Origin: Bacteroidales bacterium
GTDB taxonomy: Bacteria > Bacteroidota > Bacteroidia > Bacteroidales > Bacteroidaceae
Assembly (NCBI GenBank): GCA_004557035.1
Contig: SFFB01000005.1
Location: 1-64,000, forward strand
Direction: 5' to 3'
Length of the DNA: 64,000 nt
In this document: piece after piece, positions 41,916 to 53,225 of the stretch
Layout: every line of letters starts with the position of its first letter
Position numbering within the stretch: the stretch's first letter is position 1
Position numbers and translations under genes: made by a program
The notes under the pieces: generated by a model
Told to the model about the DNA's origin: nothing
Databases searched by the model: none
Seen by the model: the letters and a program-made list of their open reading frames with translations, nothing else

Positions 41916-43094
41916 TTATTCTACGACACCAGTTCCGGCTGAGAAGTTGAGGCGTATGCGCTGTCCCGCCGTGAGTTTCACGGAGTAGGTACTGCCAAGG
42001 TCGCTTTCCCAGTTGTTGATGATGTTGTTGTTTTCACGATAGAAGATGGCACCGTTATTGAGCGTGAACTCCGTCTGCCACCAAGCGGCGTCGGGCACTT
42101 TTACAGACATGCGGGCCTCGCCGGCTGCCGTGGCTGCAGGTGTGATCCATTCGGTCTCGTCAGCGCTCAAGGTGCAGCGACCCACTTCGCTGAAGTCCCA
42201 TTGGCCGCCGAGCGTAGCGCCGATGAGGAAGACTTCGGCTTCGCGGATGTCTACGGTATAGGTGATTTCCTTGCCCACAATCTTCGTGGTGACGATGAAG
42301 GTGTACCAGCCGGCATTGCGTACGGCGCTGTTGCCGTTGTCGGTGCCCGTTTCGGCGCCGGCAATGCTGACGGCCTCAGGCGTGAAGGTCATCTGGTCAT
42401 AGGTGCGAGCCTGTTCCCAGTCGGCATTGGCCGGACCAATCTTGAAGTTGGCGTTGGCAGGACAGTAAACCACGGCATAGAATACACCCGGTGAGCCGTT
42501 GACGGCAGCGAAGGGCAGCCACGTAGACCAGTTCGATGCGGGCATAGAGCCGACGATATACATGCTCTCGGGAAGTTGCAGCAGTTGTATGGGCTTGCTC
42601 ACGCGCACCTTAGGCAGAACAATGGCATTGGAATAGCAAACGCCGCGTTCGCTGTCGGTGATGTTGGCCTTGAGACGGATTGTCACAGGCATAAATGCCG
42701 GCAGGTCTTCGCCGGGATGAGTTTGGTCCCAAAGGCCCGAAAGCGCTTCGTTGAGTTCGTAGGCATCCACTTGGAGCAAGGCAGCACGGTAGGTGCTGGG
42801 CAGGCTCACGTAGTTGGCCGTGGTCTCTTCGCCGTCTTCTACAAAGGCTTCGTCGAGAGTGGCCTGGACGGTGTAGGTCGTGGCGGCCGGGAAACCATAG
42901 GCTGGCTGGGTGCAGGTGAGTTCAAGCGTCTTGGCGTTTTGCAAGTCATAGACGTTGTTGGCTGCCAAAGGCGGCACATTGAGCATGAAGCTCTCCGGCT
43001 CTTGCAGCGTGGGGTTGCTGTCGGTGTCGGTGTCGCAAGCTGCAAGCAGAGGCATCGACAAGGCCAAAAGCAGATAGCTGAATATCTTTTTCAT
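41916..43094 (-). CDS. susE: SusE-like starch-binding outer-membrane lipoprotein
   Basis: A 392-residue lipoprotein (MKKIFSYLLLALSMPLLAAC, Cys20). The SusE N-terminal domain (about 30-165; FMLNVPPLAANNVYDLQNAK) is followed by two starch-binding modules starting at MYIVGSMPASNW and VFLIGATLGGQW. Its C-terminus (IRLNFSAGTGVVE) parallels that of SusF (LYLNFTDGTGYLK), showing that the two are paralogues. It sits 68 bp after susD and 144 bp before susF, consistent with the canonical order. Confidence 0.88.
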   Translation of the reverse strand: MKKIFSYLLLALSMPLLAACDTDTDSNPTLQEPESFMLNVPPLAANNVYDLQNAKTLELTCTQPAYGFPAATTYTVQATLDEAFVEDGEETTANYVSLPSTYRAALLQVDAYELNEALSGLWDQTHPGEDLPAFMPVTIRLKANITDSERGVCYSNAIVLPKVRVSKPIQLLQLPESMYIVGSMPASNWSTWLPFAAVNGSPGVFYAVVYCPANANFKIGPANADWEQARTYDQMTFTPEAVSIAGAETGTDNGNSAVRNAGWYTFIVTTKIVGKEITYTVDIREAEVFLIGATLGGQWDFSEVGRCTLSADETEWITPAATAAGEARMSVKVPDAAWWQTEFTLNNGAIFYRENNNIINNWESDLGSTYSVKLTAGQRIRLNFSAGTGVVE

Positions 43095-43162
43095 GATAAA
43101 AGGCTTTTGTGTGTTTATCTTTTAATGGAATGAGCACCATCAAGTGGCTTGCAGGCTTGTGA

Positions 43163-44776
43163 TTAATAGCCCGTGTTTTGGTGCATGTTGGGGTTGTTGG
43201 AGATGTCGGTCTGCGGGATGGGGAAGAGGTTGCAGTAGTCATAAGAGACTGCACCTTCATAGACGCCGCCTTTCCATTCCCATACATATTTATTGGTGGT
43301 GAACATGTCGAAGCGGCGCAGGTCGGTGCGGCGACGGCCTTCAAGATAAAACTCGCGGCCCCACTCTTTGACGAAGTTCATCTCGGTAAGGTCTGAACCA
43401 ATCCAGCGGCGGGCATGAGCTCTGTCGCGCAGCACGTTGATGTCGGCCAGCACGGTGGTTTCGCTTTCGCCACGACGCCAGTTGGCTTCGGCACGGGTCA
43501 GATAGGCTTCGGCCAAGCGGAGGAAGGGGATGTCGGTGTCGGGCACGTTGGGGTCGTGATAGTCGGTAGAACCGTCGGCGTGTTCGTTGGTCCACTTCGT
43601 AATGGCCAGACCGTTGGTGATAGTACCAATCTTTTCACACTCAATCTTACGGCCGTCGCCACCATAGAGCAGTGCGCGGTCGTCGCCGGCTGCGGTCGGG
43701 ATGGCCCAGCGGTCGTCGGTGAGAGGCACGTCTTCGCGATTGTCAAAATAGAAGTCGGCCACATTGGCACGGGCACGGATGCAAGTCCAGGCGTCGTTGG
43801 TGCCATAGAAATTGGCACAGCCGCTAGCAAAGCAACTGCTGATGATGGCCCAAGTGCCGCCGTAGGTTTTGGTGCGAGTGCCGTCTTGACGGATGGGCAG
43901 GATGATTTCTTTCATAGCCTCGGCGTTGCGGTCGTTATCACCCATGAAGAGCTGCTGATAACCGCTGAAGCCGGCAGCACTGGTCGTGCGGCTCAAGTCA
44001 TAACCGCTGTTGATGGCCAGCGTAGAGTAGGCCACGGCGTCGTCCCAGCGGGGTGTGCCGATGTAGGTCTCTGCATTGAGATAGAGGCGGGCCAGCATGA
44101 TGTAGACGGCTACTTGGTTCACCTGTCCGAACACTTGTCCTGCAGGGTCAGCCGGAGAGAGCTTGTCGATGATGTCTTTGTATTCGCCCTCAATATAGGC
44201 AAAGAGGTCGGCGCCTACCTTCTCGACGGGTTTCTCGCTGTTGAAAGTGTCTTTAAACGGCGCACGCCCGAAGAAGTCGAGGAAATACTGATAATACATG
44301 GCGCGGAAGAAACGCACCTCGGCGCACTGGCGCACGCTCTTCTCATCGGTCTGACCGTTGTAGAGATCGAGGAAGAAGTTGCACTGGGTGATATTGTAGC
44401 CCAAGCGGTTGTAGAGCATACGGGTGAAGAGGTGTTCGGAGTTCCAGCTGAAGTTGAGGAATTCAGACTGGCCGGGGTCATTCTGCCAAGCCCAGAGACA
44501 CTCGTCTGTGGGGAATTCCTGCTGCTCCCACATACGGCGGAAGAACGGGTTTTTGCCCGGGTCGTCAGAGATGTCGGGCGTGTCGGTGGCGCCTTTCTGT
44601 CCGGAAAGCACGAGCAAACCGTAGATTTTGGCGTAATAGCCGTCTTGCTCGCTGTTGCTCTGAGTCTGCGGGTCGATAGACGACTGGCTGAGATCGTCAG
44701 CGCACGACGTAGCTCCCAGTCCTATACCAAGCGACAGGGCAACGGGAACCATTATTTTGCAAATATTCAATTTCAT
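43163..44776 (-). CDS. susD: SusD starch-binding outer-membrane lipoprotein
   Basis: A 537-residue RagB/SusD protein (lipobox GATSC, Cys25). Family landmarks: QDGYYAKIYGLLVLSG near the N-terminus, YNRLGYNITQCNFFLD, AEVRFFRAMYYQYFLDFFG (TPR core, split as AEVRFFRAMYY and QYFLDFFG), and the C-terminal LRLAEAYLTRAEANWR and RGREFYLEGRRRTDLRRFDMF-like WGREFYLEGRRRTDL. It forms the lid over the SusC barrel and binds starch oligosaccharides. It lies 46 bp after susC. Aromatic starch-binding residues cannot be assigned without a structure alignment. Confidence 0.92.
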   Translation of the reverse strand: MKLNICKIMVPVALSLGIGLGATSCADDLSQSSIDPQTQSNSEQDGYYAKIYGLLVLSGQKGATDTPDISDDPGKNPFFRRMWEQQEFPTDECLWAWQNDPGQSEFLNFSWNSEHLFTRMLYNRLGYNITQCNFFLDLYNGQTDEKSVRQCAEVRFFRAMYYQYFLDFFGRAPFKDTFNSEKPVEKVGADLFAYIEGEYKDIIDKLSPADPAGQVFGQVNQVAVYIMLARLYLNAETYIGTPRWDDAVAYSTLAINSGYDLSRTTSAAGFSGYQQLFMGDNDRNAEAMKEIILPIRQDGTRTKTYGGTWAIISSCFASGCANFYGTNDAWTCIRARANVADFYFDNREDVPLTDDRWAIPTAAGDDRALLYGGDGRKIECEKIGTITNGLAITKWTNEHADGSTDYHDPNVPDTDIPFLRLAEAYLTRAEANWRRGESETTVLADINVLRDRAHARRWIGSDLTEMNFVKEWGREFYLEGRRRTDLRRFDMFTTNKYVWEWKGGVYEGAVSYDYCNLFPIPQTDISNNPNMHQNTGY

Positions 44777-44822
44777 GATTGTGTTAGATTAAGACGTTTT
44801 GAAAGAGTTTGTCGCTTGTCGA

Positions 44823-47800
44823 TTAGAACTTCAAGTTAAGACCTAGCATATAGGTGCGCGGACGGGGATAGAAACTCTTGTCGATACCTTTATAGCTGTC
44901 GTTGTTGATCTCGGGGTCGAGACCGTCGTACTTGGTGATGACAAACGGATTTTGTACGAGGAAGTAGACGCGGCCCGAGATGCCTTCAAACTTTCCGGCG
45001 GGGAAGAGATTCTGGAAGCTGTAGCCGAGTGTGATGTTGTCGCAGCGGAGGAATGAGGCGTTGCGTACGAAATAGTCGCTCTGTGCATAGTTGCCCTTGC
45101 CGCTCCATCCGAGTTCGAGATGTTCGGGCGTGCGGTTGGTCCATTCGTTCTGCACGGTCATACCGCTGAGGCTGACGTCGGCGCGGTCGCTGAGGAAGTC
45201 GTAATAAACGTAGTTGTTGAGGCTGGCACGGAGGGTGAAACTCAGGTCAAAGTTCTTGTAAATGAACTTAGAGGTGAGGCCCATCAGGACATCGGCCGTG
45301 GGTTTCTTGTAAATATAGCGGTCGTCGGGGTCGATATAGCCGTTGCCGTTGCGGTCAACAAACATATTCTCGATAGGTTTGCCGTTTTCGTCGTAAACCT
45401 GCTGGTAAACGTAGAACGAGTTGGCGGCATAGCCCACCTTATTCACCTGCACCGTACCACCGGCGGGGAGTTTAGAGGGAGAGATACCCGTGTTGACATA
45501 ACCGGCGTCGCCATAGAGCTCAGTAATCTTGTTGCGGTTCCACATAAAGTTGTAGGTGAGCTGCCAGGTGAAGTCGCGTGTCTGGATGGGGCGGGCATTG
45601 AGGGTAAGTTCGATACCGTAGTTCTTGAGTCGGCCGATGTTTTTGGTGATTTGGTTGTTGAAGTTCGTGCCGGCTTCCACGTCGACCGTAGAAATCAAGT
45701 CTTTGGTCTCGCGATAGTAATACTCGATGGCACCATCAATGCGGTTGTTCAGGAAAGCAAAGTCAAGACCGGCATTCCATGTCGTGGTCTTTTCCCACGT
45801 AAGGTCTTTGTTGAAGGCATTGGGGCGCAACGTGTGCATATAGTTGTCACCGATGGGGTATTGGGCATAGTCGTCACCCACATTATAAAGCGGCATGTAG
45901 TAGAAGTCAAGATTGATGTTCTGCTGACCGGTGATACCCCAACCAAGGCGCAGCTTGAGGTCGGAGAGCCAGTCTGCGTTTTGCATGAACTTCTCGTTCT
46001 TGATTTTCCATCCCAGAGCCAGTGAGGGGAATGTACCCCAACGATTGCCTTCAGCAAAGCGTGAAGAGCCATCCCAGCGCATAGTGAATGTGGCGAGGTA
46101 GCGGTCGTTGAAGATATAGTTCAGACGGCCGAAGTAAGAGAGCAGAGAGTTGCGCGTGGCAAATGCCGTGGTGGCGCGTCCCTGATAGTCTTTGGCCTGA
46201 CCGAGATAGCTGTCCCAGCCGCCGCCTTCACCGAAGCCGTTGTTATGGAAGTGTTGAGCCTCCGTACCGGCCATGATGTCTACGTTGTGCTGTCCGAAGA
46301 GGTGCTGATATTGGGCGTAGATGTTGCCTTGCAGGTTGTATTTGTATTTAGCTTGGCGCCAAGTGTTGCCAAAGTAGTTGTTTGAGGCAGAATAGGGCGA
46401 GATTTCCGTCCACTGGTTGCCTTCGCTGTAGTCACCGCCCACGTTGGCGTGGATGTGCAGGTCTTCAAATCCGTGAACCTTGTAGTCCATTTCGAGGTTA
46501 CCGATAAACGACTGGCTCTTGGCGTGGTCATTTTTCAGTTCCAGCATAGCGAGAGGGTTGGCCGTGTTTTTGGTGTTGGGCTGTGCGGTCCAGCCGGGGT
46601 CTGAGAATGTGGCGCCGTCTTGCATGTGCTGGTAATAGCCGCCGGTGAAAGCGCTGTAGGGGTTGCCTTCTTCAAAAAAGACCGGTTGCGTGGGGTCCAT
46701 TGAGAGGGCTGCACCCAAAGCGCCGCCGTCGGCGTAACGGTTTTTGGCCGTCATGAATTTGGCGTTGAGGTTGACTGAGAGATGATCGTCAAAGAAGGTC
46801 GGGGCCAAGTTGGCTGCCACGGTGTAGCGCTCGAAGTTAGACGTCTTCAAGATACCTTCTTCGTTGGTGTAGCCGAAGCTCAGACGATAAGGCAGGAAAC
46901 CCAGACCGCCGCTGATAGAGAGGTTGTGGTCGTGACTCACAGCCGTCTGATAAATCTGGTCTTGCCAGTCGGTGTTGGCGTTGCCAAGCGGCAGAGTGGC
47001 GGCATTGCCGAAGCGTTCGGCCACATACTGGCGGTATTCGTCGCCTGAGAGCACGTCGTAGGTCTTGGCCTTGGTACCGATGCTCACGTTACCGTTGTAG
47101 GTCACCTGGGGACGGCTGTTTTTGCGGCCTTTCTTGGTGGTGATGATAATCACACCGTTTGAGGCGCGCGAACCATAGATGGCCGTGGCCGAGGCATCTT
47201 TCAAGACGGTGAAGCTGGCAATGTCTTCGGGGTTGACCATAGAGAGCGGATTGGCCAAGCCTTGGACGCCTTCGTTGTCCATAGCCAGACCGTCAATCAC
47301 GATGAGCGGGTCATTGGAGGCATTGAGCGACGAACCGCCACGGATGCGGATGGAGGCACCTGCACCCGGTGTACCGCCGCCGGTGGCTACGTCGACACCG
47401 GCCACTTTGCCCAAAAGCATGTCTTGGGCGTTGGTGGTGATACCTTTGCTCATTTCGTCGGGCTTGATGGCCGTGACGGCGCCGGTGGCGTCAGTCTTTT
47501 TCACACGGGCATAACCCACCACAACGGCTTCGTTGAGCGTCGAGTTGTCTTCGAGCACCACCACGACAGTTCCGTCGGCTTTGACCATAGCGGTCTTATA
47601 GCCGATATAGTTGACGCGCAGGTTGCTGCCCGGTTTCACTTGCAACTGGAAGTTGCCGTTCACGTCGGTCTGTGTCATGGCGTTGGTGCCCGGCACGGAG
47701 ACGATAGCAAACACAACGGGTTCTCCCGTCTTGTCTTGTACATGTCCTTTGACCGTCAACGACTGTGCGGCGGCGCCAAGCGACATGCAAGCTCCTGTCA

Positions 47801-47843
47801 AGAAACAGGCCAGAAGCTTGGAGTTTAATCTTGGTTTGTTCAT
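44823..47843 (-). CDS. susC: SusC TonB-dependent starch oligosaccharide transporter
   Basis: A 1006-residue outer-membrane transporter. Signal peptide about 1-27, CarboxypepD-regulatory-like domain about 28-108 (VKGHVQDKTGEPVVFAIVSV), and a TonB-box-like segment (NEAVVVGYARVKKTDATGAV). The plug has GGSSLNASNDPLIVIDG and FTVLKDASATAIYGSRASNG, and a barrel ends in LGLNLKF. Paired with SusD it imports maltooligosaccharides into the periplasm. It lacks the N-terminal anti-sigma (FecR-linked) extension, consistent with SusR control. A 158-bp gap with a long-range stem separates it from susB. Confidence 0.94.
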   Translation of the reverse strand: MNKPRLNSKLLACFLTGACMSLGAAAQSLTVKGHVQDKTGEPVVFAIVSVPGTNAMTQTDVNGNFQLQVKPGSNLRVNYIGYKTAMVKADGTVVVVLEDNSTLNEAVVVGYARVKKTDATGAVTAIKPDEMSKGITTNAQDMLLGKVAGVDVATGGGTPGAGASIRIRGGSSLNASNDPLIVIDGLAMDNEGVQGLANPLSMVNPEDIASFTVLKDASATAIYGSRASNGVIIITTKKGRKNSRPQVTYNGNVSIGTKAKTYDVLSGDEYRQYVAERFGNAATLPLGNANTDWQDQIYQTAVSHDHNLSISGGLGFLPYRLSFGYTNEEGILKTSNFERYTVAANLAPTFFDDHLSVNLNAKFMTAKNRYADGGALGAALSMDPTQPVFFEEGNPYSAFTGGYYQHMQDGATFSDPGWTAQPNTKNTANPLAMLELKNDHAKSQSFIGNLEMDYKVHGFEDLHIHANVGGDYSEGNQWTEISPYSASNNYFGNTWRQAKYKYNLQGNIYAQYQHLFGQHNVDIMAGTEAQHFHNNGFGEGGGWDSYLGQAKDYQGRATTAFATRNSLLSYFGRLNYIFNDRYLATFTMRWDGSSRFAEGNRWGTFPSLALGWKIKNEKFMQNADWLSDLKLRLGWGITGQQNINLDFYYMPLYNVGDDYAQYPIGDNYMHTLRPNAFNKDLTWEKTTTWNAGLDFAFLNNRIDGAIEYYYRETKDLISTVDVEAGTNFNNQITKNIGRLKNYGIELTLNARPIQTRDFTWQLTYNFMWNRNKITELYGDAGYVNTGISPSKLPAGGTVQVNKVGYAANSFYVYQQVYDENGKPIENMFVDRNGNGYIDPDDRYIYKKPTADVLMGLTSKFIYKNFDLSFTLRASLNNYVYYDFLSDRADVSLSGMTVQNEWTNRTPEHLELGWSGKGNYAQSDYFVRNASFLRCDNITLGYSFQNLFPAGKFEGISGRVYFLVQNPFVITKYDGLDPEINNDSYKGIDKSFYPRPRTYMLGLNLKF

Positions 47844-47908
47844 GTTATTTTACTAAGGTTGTTTGTCTCTTCTATATTATAATAGGTATGTCTTGTGGGG
47901 AGGCTTCC

Positions 47909-47994
47909 GGGCCGGGTCGGGACACCTTATCCTTTTATTCTTCTTATATACCTATTTAACGCTGTCTTTTCAGCCATTTCGTCCCGCCCGGCCC
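47909..47994 (-). promoter_or_regulatory. Long-range GC stem in the susB-susC intergenic region
   Basis: GGGCCGGGTCGGGAC (47909-47923) pairs with GTCCCGCCCGGCCC (47981-47994) over 14 bp with a single-base bulge and an AT-rich 57-nt loop. No T-run follows on the minus strand, so it is not a simple terminator. It may protect the susC mRNA end or allow different levels of susB and susC. Confidence 0.5.
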
Positions 47995-48001
47995 ATGGCC
48001 A

Positions 48002-50434
<2,433 letters not shown>

Positions 50435-50927
50435 CTAGTCAAGTGTTTAACCAGTTGATATTCAGGTGTATGTTAATTTGGCCTGTGCTTAAAAATATAA
50501 ATATTTGATAATAACAAAATGTCAGTTGTATGGTAGAGAAGGCTTATTTCACGGCCATTTTCACCGTGTTTCTCTACGGTTTTGGAGCGTCGCCTTACAT
50601 TTTGTCACTGCCGGGGGTGTGATAGCCTTCGTCGGGTGCTTTGTCTTTTTCTTTCGGCGGCTTTGGGCTTATATTTGCCATGACAGAAGAGAGAGGAGGT
50701 CTTGCGGCCGCCTCTTTTTTTGTATTAGTGACACCACGGGCCTTATGGCTGTTTTTTCTCTCCTTATTCCCGTAAATCCTGTCCCTATTCCTGTGGGCTC
50801 TTGCTCTTGTCTCGTATGGGCGTGGCTTGCTTTCGGCGCTTTTCAACCCCATTTTTGTTTCTTCGAAAAATATTGCCGGCAGATTTCGGATTATTCTGTC
50901 AAGTTCGCCCCCACATTCTGAACAAAA

Positions 50928-50959
50928 GCAGTGGCCCCTTCTCACGAAGAAGCCACTGC
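50928..50959 (-). terminator. Terminator of susA
   Basis: GCAGTGGC (50928-50935) pairs with GCCACTGC (50952-50959), extended internally by TTCT/AGAA. On the minus strand TTTTGTTC follows. It lies 90 bp past the susA stop. Confidence 0.65.
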
Positions 50960-51048
50960 CAAACCAATACATGTTACCTAAATAATCCTGACCGCTTAGT
51001 GCGTATGTCTTGCGGCCATTATGAAACCTTATAACTTTATCTATTAAC

Positions 51049-52923
51049 TCAAAATTCCAATATCAGAATGTCGCGCACGCCAAGTTGCAGGCAGTTGCCG
51101 TCGAGCTTGATCGTGCGGCCGCTTATCACGTCGGTCGCCGTCGGTCCGGGTATCACTTCGGCATAGCGCTTCAGCGGCAGGCAGACGGGGTGGTCGGTGC
51201 CGTTCATAATGACGGTCACCGTCTTTTCGCCGTCTTGTCGGGCATAGACATAGCAGCCGTGCTGTATGGCATAGTGTTTGAAATGGCCTTCCGTCACTGT
51301 CTTGTTGCCTTTGCGCCACCTCAGCAGGCGCCGCGTAAAGTCGTAGGTGTCGCGAGCCGTGGCCGTCAGTTTTTCTCCCTCAAGAGCCGGCTTTGCTGTG
51401 GCGGGATTGAGCGGGAAGTCTTGGCGCAGCAGACCGTCGCCGCGGCTCTTGTTGCCCGCCATGGCCAGTTCGTCGCCATAATAGAGTTGGGGGATGCCTC
51501 TGAGCGTGAGCAGTAGGGTGAGCGCCTGGCGGTAGCGGTGCTTGATGGCAGCCTGTTCGGCGTTGCGGGCAAAACGGTCGGTGTCGTGATTATCCAAAAA
51601 CGTGAGCAGATGCGTGGGGTCGGCATAGACCGCGTCTTGCGACAGATATTCATAGATGCGCGCCAGTCCGCGGTCCCAGTCGTTGGTCTCTTCGTCAAGT
51701 TGGCTGCCCAGCAGGCCCATCAAGGGGAAGTCCATGACCGTGGGCAGTTCAGAGTCGTCGCCTTCGGCGGCCAGTTTGGAGCCTTTTTGCCATTGGCTCA
51801 CCCCGACGTTGTGGCCCAGCCAAGTCTCGCCCACAATGTTGAAATGCGGATATTCTGAGCGCACAGCTTTGTTCCATTCGGCCATTGCCCGGCGGTCGGC
51901 ATAGGGATAGGTGTCTTGGCGTATGCCGTCTATGCCGGCATATTCAATCCACCAGATGCTATTTTGCGTGAGGTATTTCATCACGTGAGGATTGCGCTGG
52001 TTGAGGTCGGGCATCACCTCGACAAACCAGCCGTCGGCGGCGTTGTTGCGGTCGGCCGTGGCGGCGTAGGGGTCGCTCAGAGCTGAGATGCGGTATGACG
52101 TCTGCACATAGCGGCTACCGCAGTTGAACCAGTCGTCGGCCGGTCGGTCGGCAAAGAGGAAATTGTCTGAGCCGCAGTGGTTGAAGACCATGTCTTGTAT
52201 CACCTTAAGTCCGCGCTTGTGGGCTTCGTCCACAAACCGGCAGTAGGCCTCATTGCCGCCAAAGCGTGGGTCCACCTCATAATAGTCCGTGATGGCATAG
52301 CCGTGGTATGAGGTCGAGGGCATATCGTTGATAAGCAGCGGTGTGGGCCAAATGGCCGTGACGCCGAGGTCGGCGAGATAGTCGAGCGCTGCCGTCATTC
52401 CGGCCAAGTCGCCACCGTGGCGGGCATCGGGCTCTTGACTCGAGGTGGTTTCTTTCAAGCCTTTCACCACGTCGTTGCTGCGGTCGCCATTGACGAAACG
52501 GTCGGGCATGAGCAGATAGACCACGTCGGAGGCGTCGAAGCCTTGGGCTCGGGGTTTTGAGTCGCGTGAGCGCAGCGTGTAGGCTATGCGCCGTGTCTTT
52601 TTTCCGTCGCGCAGCACGATGTCAAACGCTCCGGCCTCGGCTTGGGCGGTGTTGACATAGAGCAACAGATAGTTGGCGTTGTCCGGCCTCACGACGGAGT
52701 CTATCGCCACAGCGTCGGTCGAGAGGCTCACCTCACAGCGTCCCACGCCACTGCCGTGGAGCATAATCTGCAAATGAGGGTCGTGCATACCGCTCCACCA
52801 AAAAGCCGGTTGCACCTTGATGGCCGGAGTGGACCGGCGGCTTTCAGACGCCCACAAGCTGCTCGCGCCAAAAACGGAGAAGCAAACCCAAAAGAGAATG
52901 AAGCATAAATGTTTGTTTTTCAT
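51049..52923 (-). CDS. susA: SusA-like neopullulanase/cyclomaltodextrinase (GH13)
   Basis: A 624-residue periplasmic GH13 enzyme. A signal peptide (about 1-26) is followed by an N-terminal cyclomaltodextrinase-type Ig domain (about 32-118) and the barrel. Catalytic residues are Asp337 (GIDGIRQDTYP), Glu366 (IVGETWLG) and Asp447 (FLDNHDTDR); QDMVFNH is region I, and MPDRFVNGD is typical of this group. It hydrolyses imported maltooligosaccharides and pullulan in the periplasm. Divergent from susR, with its own promoter and terminator, so a separate transcript. ATG 52923 is set by the signal peptide. Confidence 0.93.
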   Translation of the reverse strand: MKNKHLCFILFWVCFSVFGASSLWASESRRSTPAIKVQPAFWWSGMHDPHLQIMLHGSGVGRCEVSLSTDAVAIDSVVRPDNANYLLLYVNTAQAEAGAFDIVLRDGKKTRRIAYTLRSRDSKPRAQGFDASDVVYLLMPDRFVNGDRSNDVVKGLKETTSSQEPDARHGGDLAGMTAALDYLADLGVTAIWPTPLLINDMPSTSYHGYAITDYYEVDPRFGGNEAYCRFVDEAHKRGLKVIQDMVFNHCGSDNFLFADRPADDWFNCGSRYVQTSYRISALSDPYAATADRNNAADGWFVEVMPDLNQRNPHVMKYLTQNSIWWIEYAGIDGIRQDTYPYADRRAMAEWNKAVRSEYPHFNIVGETWLGHNVGVSQWQKGSKLAAEGDDSELPTVMDFPLMGLLGSQLDEETNDWDRGLARIYEYLSQDAVYADPTHLLTFLDNHDTDRFARNAEQAAIKHRYRQALTLLLTLRGIPQLYYGDELAMAGNKSRGDGLLRQDFPLNPATAKPALEGEKLTATARDTYDFTRRLLRWRKGNKTVTEGHFKHYAIQHGCYVYARQDGEKTVTVIMNGTDHPVCLPLKRYAEVIPGPTATDVISGRTIKLDGNCLQLGVRDILILEF

Positions 52924-52973
52924 ATTGTGGCAATGATTTTCGGTCGTCGACGAGGTGACGTGACTTATTGCCG

Positions 52974-53004
52974 CAAAATTAAACACGCACCGGGCGCGTG
53001 TCAA
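52974..53004 (-). promoter_or_regulatory. susA promoter
   Basis: Minus-strand TAATTTTG (52974-52981) and TTG (53002-53004), 20 bp apart; the leader is about 45 nt. A short GC palindrome (CACGC...GCGTG, 52984-53000) fills the spacer and could bind a regulator. The whole susA-susR gap is 302 bp. Confidence 0.5.
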
Positions 53005-53144
53005 GTCTATATAATAAAAATATAAACCATATAAAAACATAAACGCCTAAATATCAGACTACGAGCAAATCAGATAGGTGTAAAAAATGAAAGGTTTACA
53101 CAAATTATTGCTTGCATGAAATAACGATATTAAAAACAATTTAA

Positions 53145-53152
53145 TACTTTTG
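53145..53152 (+). promoter_or_regulatory. Putative -7 element of susR
   Basis: TACTTTTG fits TAnnTTTG, about 74 bp before ATG 53226. No -33 match. Confidence 0.4.
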
Positions 53153-53225
53153 CTCTTAGATAGTGTCGGCATCTTATCCTTTGCCGCCTGTCAAAGACTT
53201 AGTCTTCTTCTTATCTACCTTAGCT

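Noticed and set aside
43415..44839. Long open frame antisense to susD
   Set aside because: Shadow of susD codon bias; no signal, domain or promoter.
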